In this document: positions 6,314 through 11,066 of the stretch, one piece after another
Numbering within the stretch: position 1 is the first letter of the stretch
Layout: each line of letters opens with the position of its first letter
Assembly: GCA_944332375.1 (NCBI GenBank)
Contig: CALVJU010000078.1
Span: forward strand, 1-11,066
Source of the DNA: an uncultured Bacilli bacterium
GTDB taxonomy: Bacteria > Bacillota_I > Bacilli_A > RF39 > UBA660
Direction of reading: 5' to 3'
Length of the DNA: 11,066 nt
Position numbers and translations under genes: made by a program
The notes under the pieces: generated by a model
What the model saw: the letters and a program-made list of their open reading frames with translations, nothing else
Databases searched by the model: none
Told to the model about the DNA's origin: nothing

Positions 6314-7273
6314 TCAATCATGAAAACGTAATAGATAGCCATCTGGATCTTGAATCAACACTTCCCTATCTTGATATACATGATCTCCATTACGGTATGT
6401 ATTTACCATCAAATCACGAAAAAACACAATCTCCTGTTTCTTCCATTTCTCATAATAAAAATCAAACATTTCTAACTCCATACTAAAATTCACACCATTC
6501 CCATATGGATACTCCAACTTTCCTACCATCCAATGATCATTCACTTCTTCAATCATAATCTGATTCTTCTCTAACTCCAAATAACAAAAACGATCCTCTT
6601 TTCTTTCATATAATACATGAAATCCCAACTCTTGATAAAATGCTTTACTCCTCTTCCAATCACGAACACTAAGCTCTGGAACCAAAGACTGAAACGAAAC
6701 CAACTCTTTTTCCATCTTCTCAATCTTCTTCTCCACATCATACCAATCCTTCACGCGAATAATCCCTTCTTTTTTTAATACTTCTTCCTCTATTTTTTGA
6801 TTACTCCAAGAAGGAAACAATAACTTCAAACTTCCATTCTTCAAACCACTTACACGATCATCAATCCGAATATCAAAAGCAAGTAATGATTTATTCTCTG
6901 TAAAAATAAAATTCTTAGGATTTAAAAAAGGAAGCATCTCTTTTAAATATTCAAACTTATTCTTCAAATTATCACTCGCTGAAATCACATCATCTCTCCA
7001 TATATAAGAAGTAACAACATAAATCTCATACTTCTCATGAAGACGTTTTAATACCTCATAACACCCTTCTATCAAAGGAACATCTTCGTATAAATTGTGA
7101 TATTGATACTGCTTTTGAAATTCCTTTTCTCGTCCACGAATCAAATCTTGACGATAAATTACATCTTCTTTCGTCATATCAATCTCTTTTCCTAGAAAAG
7201 ATTCTAAATAATCTTGAAAACGATTTTCCGTAATCACATCATCCATGTCTACCATAATTGTTTTTTTCTTCAT
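6314..7273 (-). CDS. HAD 5'-nucleotidase fused to a VOC (glyoxalase/bleomycin-resistance fold) domain
   Basis: The 319-residue protein has two domains. Residues 1 to about 188 match the NT5C-like 5'(3')-deoxyribonucleotidase branch of the HAD superfamily: nucleophile motif VDMDD (8-12; D9 and D11), VVTSY (86-90) and RIDDR (136-140). Such enzymes remove the phosphate from (deoxy)nucleoside monophosphates. Residues about 194-319 look like a VOC domain: PELSVRDWKRSKAFYQELGF at the start and the hallmark IQDPDGYLLRF near the end. VOC domains bind metal or sequester small molecules; metal ligands are not clear here. Each part has the usual length of a stand-alone protein, so this is a true fusion and not a truncation. 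The start is ATG at 7273 with AGGTGAA just upstream, overlapping the stop of the ADP-ribosylglycohydrolase gene, so the two are co-translated. Substrate unknown; the domain calls are confident. Confidence 0.85.
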   Translation of the reverse strand: MKKKTIMVDMDDVITENRFQDYLESFLGKEIDMTKEDVIYRQDLIRGREKEFQKQYQYHNLYEDVPLIEGCYEVLKRLHEKYEIYVVTSYIWRDDVISASDNLKNKFEYLKEMLPFLNPKNFIFTENKSLLAFDIRIDDRVSGLKNGSLKLLFPSWSNQKIEEEVLKKEGIIRVKDWYDVEKKIEKMEKELVSFQSLVPELSVRDWKRSKAFYQELGFHVLYERKEDRFCYLELEKNQIMIEEVNDHWMVGKLEYPYGNGVNFSMELEMFDFYYEKWKKQEIVFFRDLMVNTYRNGDHVYQDREVLIQDPDGYLLRFHD

Positions 7274-7283
7274 ACTTCACCTA

Positions 7284-8315
7284 CTATTCTTCACTCTTTT
7301 TCGTTTCTATAGAAAGCTGTTTCAAATACTGATCAAACGATGCAATCTCCTGATCCACCCATTTTCTTTTTTTGATATAATTTAACCATTTTTCCGGAAT
7401 TGCTTCATACCCATAAATAATTCCAGCTAAAGCTCCAGTCAATGCCCCAATTGTATCAGTATCATCTCCTAAATTCGTCGCACAAACAACCGCATCAGAA
7501 AAAGAATCCGTTGTTAGAATAGACCATAATACTGCCTCTAAAGTCTCTACAATATATCCACTAGAACCGATCTTCTCTTCTTTGACAGTTGCAAGATCTA
7601 CTGTTGAAATTCTCTTATATATACTGTGAAGATCTTCTTGATACTCCTCTAATTGATTAATCTTTTCTTGCATATTTTGATAAGCAGTATGTTTCTCACA
7701 TCCCTTCAACAATTCAATCACATAAATCACATAGATATAACAACCTAACACACTATAAATATGCGCATGTGTCATACTAGAAACTGTCTTCACCATCTCC
7801 CACGCTTCTTTACTCATCACATCAATATCAGTTTGATAAAGATAAAAAGCAACAGGTAAAATCCTCATCAAAGAGCCATTTCCATTCGAAGATAACTGTG
7901 TCATTCCACACGAAATATGTTCTGGATGATCCCTTAACACTTGAATCTGGTAACGTCTTAAAGCAATTTCAGTCGTCTTTTCAATATCAAACATCTCTCC
8001 ATTTGGTGTAAACTCTCCTCGATGTTTCCAATCTAAAAAATTACGCAACATCTGTCGATAAATCTTAGGAAGTTCTGTTTCTTTTTTAAACGCATCCATC
8101 GTTGCAAAGATCATAGAACTATCATCCGACCAAGTCCCAATCGGAAAACGATACGTTCCCATCGGAATCATATCTGTCACTGGATTTTGTTTTAAACGAT
8201 CACGATTCATAAATTCAATAGGAAGTCCAAATGCATCGCCAATCACAAACCCATAAAGTCCCGATACAAAGGGATCTTTTTTCTCTTCTTTCTTTTTGAA
8301 CAAACGATTTAACAT
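7284..8315 (-). CDS. ADP-ribosylglycohydrolase (DraG/ARH family)
   Basis: The 343-residue protein belongs to the family that removes ADP-ribose from proteins or small molecules, or hydrolyses related N-glycosidic bonds, using two metal ions (usually Mg or Mn). Motifs in order: GDAFG (26-30), TWSDDSSM (61-68; metal-binding D64 and D65), NGSLMRI (146-152), THAH (182-185) and GDDTDTIGALTGALAG (283-298; metal ligands D285 and D287 region). Length is typical and all key residues are present, so it should be active; the target is unknown. The start at ATG 8315 is chosen because GGAGGG (8323-8328) is 7 nt upstream. The longer frame from 8372 begins upstream of the ribosome binding site and close to the -10 element. 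It is the first gene of an operon with the nucleotidase-VOC fusion, which suggests a shared role in nucleotide or ADP-ribose turnover. Confidence 0.9.
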   Translation of the reverse strand: MLNRLFKKKEEKKDPFVSGLYGFVIGDAFGLPIEFMNRDRLKQNPVTDMIPMGTYRFPIGTWSDDSSMIFATMDAFKKETELPKIYRQMLRNFLDWKHRGEFTPNGEMFDIEKTTEIALRRYQIQVLRDHPEHISCGMTQLSSNGNGSLMRILPVAFYLYQTDIDVMSKEAWEMVKTVSSMTHAHIYSVLGCYIYVIYVIELLKGCEKHTAYQNMQEKINQLEEYQEDLHSIYKRISTVDLATVKEEKIGSSGYIVETLEAVLWSILTTDSFSDAVVCATNLGDDTDTIGALTGALAGIIYGYEAIPEKWLNYIKKRKWVDQEIASFDQYLKQLSIETKKSEE

Positions 8316-8360
8316 GAGTAATCCCTCCGCTCTATTTTTACTCAATTCATGCTCATACTT

Positions 8361-8369
8361 ATCATAACA
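8361..8369 (-). promoter_or_regulatory. Promoter of the ADP-ribosylglycohydrolase operon (extended -10)
   Basis: On the minus strand TATGAT (8361-8366) is preceded by TGT (8367-8369), an extended -10. The -35 region is poor (TTACTT at 17 nt spacing), as is common for extended -10 promoters. The predicted leader is about 40 nt. Confidence 0.5.
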
Positions 8370-8383
8370 CAAATCGTAGAAGA

Positions 8384-8402
8384 AAGTAACATATATGTAA
8401 AC
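8384..8402. promoter_or_regulatory. Central dyad between divergent promoters, possible operator
   Basis: A perfect 10-bp palindrome ACATATATGT (8389-8398) forms the core of a longer imperfect dyad (AGTAAC... to ...TAAACT). It lies between the -35 regions of the ADP-ribosylglycohydrolase and ABC transporter promoters, where one protein could affect both. No regulator gene is in the window. The sequence is AT-rich, so chance is possible. Confidence 0.35.
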
Positions 8403-8431
8403 TTTTCAAAAAGAAATAACTATGTTATGAT
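8403..8431 (+). promoter_or_regulatory. Promoter of the ABC exporter gene
   Basis: TTTTCA (-35, 8403-8408), a 17-nt spacer and TATGAT (-10, 8426-8431) preceded by TGT (8423-8425). Transcription would start near 8438, giving a leader of about 14 nt that contains the ribosome binding site. Confidence 0.6.
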
Positions 8432-8451
8432 AATAGCGAGGTGTGTCGTTT

Positions 8452-10053
8452 ATGTATCCGTTTCGTATTTTAAATAAAAGAAAATATGCTTTATGTTTTT
8501 TCAATGCTTTCTGTGAAAATCTCTGCTTATATATTATGCCAGTTTTTTTATCCATCCTTCTTACTGCCCCTTTTACCATAGAAAAGATGAAATGGCTTAT
8601 CATCCTAACTGTTTTAGTAAAGACATTAGAAATTGTTTTCAACATCATTTGGAACACTTCGGTATTTCGTTTTGTAGAATATACCAAAAAAGATTTACAA
8701 ATATCCTACTTTCGAAGAATCTGTCAAATGAATCTATCCCGTATTCACCATATCCATACTGGATATTTAAAAAAACAACTAGATCTTGTAACAGAAGAAA
8801 CCGGAAATCTTTTACACCAACTTATGATGACAATCAATGGCTTTCTCATTGCCATAACCATCTTTTTATTTCAAGTGTGGACACAAAGCCCATTTCTTTG
8901 TATTATGTGTATCTTCTTTATTCTGTTGATTGTATTTTATAACTTCTTAATCACAAAAAAGAATGTTGCGGTTCAAGAAAAGTACAACGATACCTTATCG
9001 AAATATCACAGCACGTTTGTCGACTTTCTTCAAAATATACGCATTGTCAAAAACTTTGATGCTCTTAAATTCTCTACAAATTCGATAGAACAGAAATTCG
9101 AGCCAGTAAAAAAGCCATTAAAAAAAGCAAATCAATTTCGCAGTTATCGCTCAGATGGTATTAACGCTCTCATCTATCTCATGTATACAATGGTACTTAT
9201 TCATTTATTCTTTCAAATGAGAGAAGGAATCGATGTCTTTCACTATGTTGTATTTTATTCTACAATGTTTAGTGGATTGGATACAGAATTAAGAGGTGTT
9301 GCTAACTTATTTATTCATTATAATAAATTCAAATCAGCAAACGATCAAATAGAAAAAATGTTAATTCCAGAAGAGCCACAAAATAAAATAAGAAATTGGA
9401 ACACAATTACAATGTCTCACATTGATTTTCAATATAGTCAAAACGACCAATTACACATTCAAATTCCACACTTTACAATCCATAAAAAAGAAAAAGTAAG
9501 TATTATTGGAGAATCTGGGCAAGGAAAATCAACATTCCTGTATCTATTCTGTAGAGCCTACCCTGTTTCCAATCAAAATTATCTCGTCAATCAGATTCCA
9601 ACATCAAAAGCACCAGATGTAGCTTATATTTCACAAGAAGCAGACTTTCTAGACTTGTCAATTCGTGAAAATCTCTGCTTAGGGAAAAAAATAAAGGAAC
9701 AAGATTTATTGAACTGTCTAGAAGATGCCGGACTCCTCGAATGGATTCACCACTTAGAACACGGACTTGATACACTTGTTGGCGAAAAAGGAGTCAAACT
9801 TTCTACAGGGCAAAAACAAAGACTAAATATGATTCGCGGTATTTTATTGGATAAAGAAATCTATATTTTAGATGAACCAACCTCAAATTTAGATAGTCAA
9901 TCCGAAGAAAAAATTTATAGTATGATTCAAAAATATCTAAAAGAGAAAACTGTAATCATTGTTACTCATCGTATGAAATTAACGGAATTGTGTGAGAAAA
10001 ACTACTGTTTTAAAAACCATGTTATGGAGGAAATAGGAAGTAGAAAACAATAA
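8452..10053 (+). CDS. ABC transporter, fused membrane and ATP-binding domains (exporter type)
   Basis: The 533-residue half-transporter should act as a dimer in the cytoplasmic membrane, using ATP to move a substrate outward. The N-terminal 300 residues are a type IV exporter membrane domain with hydrophobic segments near residues 13-38, 46-68, 128-165 and 238-255. The C-terminal ATPase has Walker A GESGQGKST (353-361), Q-loop SQE (394-396), signature LSTGQ (450-454, Thr for the usual Gly), Walker B IYILDEP (470-476), D-loop SNLD and H506 in THR. All catalytic residues are present. The linker between Walker A and the Q-loop is shorter than usual. The start is ATG at 8452, 8 nt after AGGTG (8439-8443), rather than the in-frame GTG at 8443, which overlaps that site. 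It is divergent from the ADP-ribosylglycohydrolase operon. Substrate unknown: a drug, lipid or peptide is possible. Confidence 0.9.
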   Translation: MYPFRILNKRKYALCFFNAFCENLCLYIMPVFLSILLTAPFTIEKMKWLIILTVLVKTLEIVFNIIWNTSVFRFVEYTKKDLQISYFRRICQMNLSRIHHIHTGYLKKQLDLVTEETGNLLHQLMMTINGFLIAITIFLFQVWTQSPFLCIMCIFFILLIVFYNFLITKKNVAVQEKYNDTLSKYHSTFVDFLQNIRIVKNFDALKFSTNSIEQKFEPVKKPLKKANQFRSYRSDGINALIYLMYTMVLIHLFFQMREGIDVFHYVVFYSTMFSGLDTELRGVANLFIHYNKFKSANDQIEKMLIPEEPQNKIRNWNTITMSHIDFQYSQNDQLHIQIPHFTIHKKEKVSIIGESGQGKSTFLYLFCRAYPVSNQNYLVNQIPTSKAPDVAYISQEADFLDLSIRENLCLGKKIKEQDLLNCLEDAGLLEWIHHLEHGLDTLVGEKGVKLSTGQKQRLNMIRGILLDKEIYILDEPTSNLDSQSEEKIYSMIQKYLKEKTVIIVTHRMKLTELCEKNYCFKNHVMEEIGSRKQ

Positions 10054-10139
10054 AATAAGTTGCTAATTTGCCGTGGAGCCATGTTGAAATCTCTCCACAA
10101 GATTTATATAAAAATATAAAAAAAGGAGGAAGATTAAAT
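10054..10139 (+). other. Junction between ABC gene and RhuM gene
   Basis: No convincing terminator follows the ABC gene. A weak 6-bp hairpin GTGGAG/CTCCAC (10073-10078 and 10093-10098) lacks a T-tract. From TTG at 10068 the RhuM frame is open for 24 more codons (LPWSHVEISPQDLY...), which look protein-like and may be a remnant of an upstream gene's end carried in with RhuM. A clear ribosome binding site (10125-10129) favours the ATG at 10140. Confidence 0.4.
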
Positions 10140-10325
10140 ATGTTAGAAGGACAGAATGATTTATTAATTTATAAAGATAAAGATGGAAACATAGTGGTGG
10201 ATGCGATATATAAAGATGAAACTTTATGGCTGACTCAAAAAGGGATGGCTAAGGTTTTTGGATGTAGTGTTGATAATATATCATTACATTTAAAAAATAT
10301 TTTTAAAGATAAAGAATTAGATGAA

Positions 10326-10360
10326 TTTGCAGTTGTCGAGAATTCCTCGATAACTGCAAA
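10326..10360. repeat. 15-bp near-perfect inverted repeat inside the RhuM gene
   Basis: TTTGCAGTTGTCGAG (10326-10340) and CTCGATAACTGCAAA (10346-10360) are inverted copies with one mismatch (a G-U pair in RNA), separated by 5 nt. It encodes the stretch FAVVENSSITAN, between the N-terminal domain and the YSLDAII hallmark. It is the strongest hairpin I found in the window and is too perfect to be an ordinary result of coding. Confidence 0.75.
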
Positions 10361-10748
10361 TGATGGAAAAAATTATAAAACCAAAATATATAGTTTAGAT
10401 GCAATTATTGCTGTTGGGTATCGAGTAAACTCTAAGAAAGCGACTGAATTTAGAATATGGGCGACGAAAGTATTAAAAGAATATATCATAAAAGGATTTG
10501 CTTTAAATGATGAAAGATTTATTAGAGGAAATAAATATGATGCTAAATATTTTGATGAATTATTAGAACGAATTAAAACAATTAGAGTAAGTGAAAGAAT
10601 GTCTTATCAAAAGATTACTGATTTGTTCATTGCAACTTCTACAGATTATAATCCTAAATCAAAAGAAGCTTATACATTTTTTTAAATTGTTCAAAACAAA
10701 CTTCATTATGCTATCTCTGGTCATACTGCAGCAGAACTTATTTATAAT

Positions 10749-10758
10749 AGAGCAGAGC
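10749..10758. repeat. Tandem 5-bp duplication AGAGC-AGAGC causing a frameshift
   Basis: AGAGC occurs twice in a row. Removing one copy joins the frame ending ...IYNRA to the frame starting NANKKDMGLTNW, giving a continuous RhuM-like sequence. That makes this the probable lesion. Confidence 0.75.
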
Positions 10759-11066
10759 GAATGCTAATAAAAAAGATATGGGTCTCACTAATTGGAAAAA
10801 CTCACCTGATGGATTAATATACAAGTATGATGTAGAAATTGCTAAAAATTATTTGACTGAAGAAGAATTAACTAAATTAAATGATTTGACAAATATGTTT
10901 TTAGTATTTGCTGAGGATGAAGCTAAAGAAAGACATGTTATGACTATGCAGGATTGGATTAATGCTACAGATGATTTGTTAAAATTTAGGAGAAAAGATA
11001 TCTTAAAACACTCGGGAAACATTTCTCATAAACAAGCTATGGAAAAAGCAGAAAGCGAATACGAAA

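Larger units (their letters stand above)
8359..8433. repeat. Inverted repeat spanning the divergent -10 elements
   Basis: TTATCATAAC at 8359-8368 and GTTATGATAA at 8424-8433 are perfect 10-bp inverted copies, each carrying the extended -10 of one of the two divergent promoters. Similarity may simply reflect a shared promoter consensus, or be a pair of sites for one regulator. Confidence 0.55.
10140..11066 (+). pseudogene. Decayed RhuM-family gene, 3' end beyond the window
   Basis: The encoded product matches the RhuM family (named from a Salmonella pathogenicity island; function unproven), often found in mobile or restriction-modification islands. Residues 1-181 are open, with TLWLTQKGMAKVFG near 28-41 (DNA-binding-like N-terminal part) and the hallmark YSLDAIIAVGYRVNSKKATEFRIWAT at 84-109. 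TAA at 10683 replaces one residue before the conserved IVQNKLHYAISGHTAAELIYNRA. The frame is unchanged across this stop. A 5-bp tandem duplication at 10749-10758 then shifts the frame. The remainder (NANKKDMGLTNW... onward) is open in the third frame to the window end. Repaired, about 307 codons are visible, near full family length. The start is ATG at 10140 with GGAGG (10125-10129) 10 nt upstream. Codons are more AT-rich and purine-rich than in the other genes, suggesting transfer. A short product ending at 181 could still be made. Confidence 0.85.

Noticed and set aside
8406..8687. Minus-strand ORF of 93 codons overlapping the ABC gene start
   Set aside because: It overlaps the divergent promoter region and the ABC membrane domain, and its product has no recognisable features.
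8592..8942. Plus-strand ORF of 116 codons inside the ABC gene
   Set aside because: An out-of-frame shadow of the transporter membrane domain; the transporter frame has all the family motifs.
9587..9775. Minus-strand ORF of 62 codons inside the ABC ATPase domain
   Set aside because: Antisense to the conserved ATPase region, with no start signals.
10683..10685. Recoding or programmed frameshifting at the RhuM stop
   Set aside because: The frame is the same before and after the stop, so frameshifting would not help. Other genes use TAA as a normal stop, and a second lesion downstream points to decay.

Overview
This is an AT-rich, low-GC window with the standard genetic code (TGG for Trp, TGA used as a stop). 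It has strong AGGAGG-type ribosome binding sites and sigma-A-like promoters, often with an extended -10 (TGn). That points to a gut-type Bacillota, perhaps Bacilli/Erysipelotrichia. The phylum is fairly safe; anything finer is a guess.

Positions 1-5567, minus strand: a HAD phosphatase, a nucleoside diphosphate kinase (ndk) and a very large RNase R (rnr) run in one direction, followed by the first 19 codons of another gene cut by the window edge. HAD and ndk are tightly coupled. rnr is separated from ndk by a short leader containing a candidate 20-codon peptide and a hairpin plus U-tract that ends about 20 nt before the rnr start. There is no room for a promoter after it, so rnr must be expressed by read-through. 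The RNase R is about 500 residues longer than usual: its N-terminal half carries a second, catalytically broken RNB domain upstream of a complete RNase R.

Positions 5556-6270, plus strand: an orphan 215-residue protein is transcribed from a promoter that overlaps the HAD promoter. It ends in a bidirectional terminator shared with the converging operon.

Positions 6314-8369, minus strand: a two-gene operon encodes an ADP-ribosylglycohydrolase followed by a fusion of a HAD 5'-nucleotidase and a VOC (glyoxalase/bleomycin-resistance fold) domain. Positions 8403-10053, plus strand: a one-piece ABC exporter (membrane domain plus ATPase) is read divergently. The two -10 elements lie in a perfect 10-bp inverted repeat with a central palindrome between them, so the units may be co-regulated.

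Positions 10140-11066, plus strand: a decayed RhuM-family gene, running off the window, has a nonsense codon and a 5-bp tandem duplication. It also contains a 15-bp near-perfect inverted repeat. It looks like the edge of an accessory region. I saw no rRNA, tRNA, CRISPR array or intact insertion sequence.
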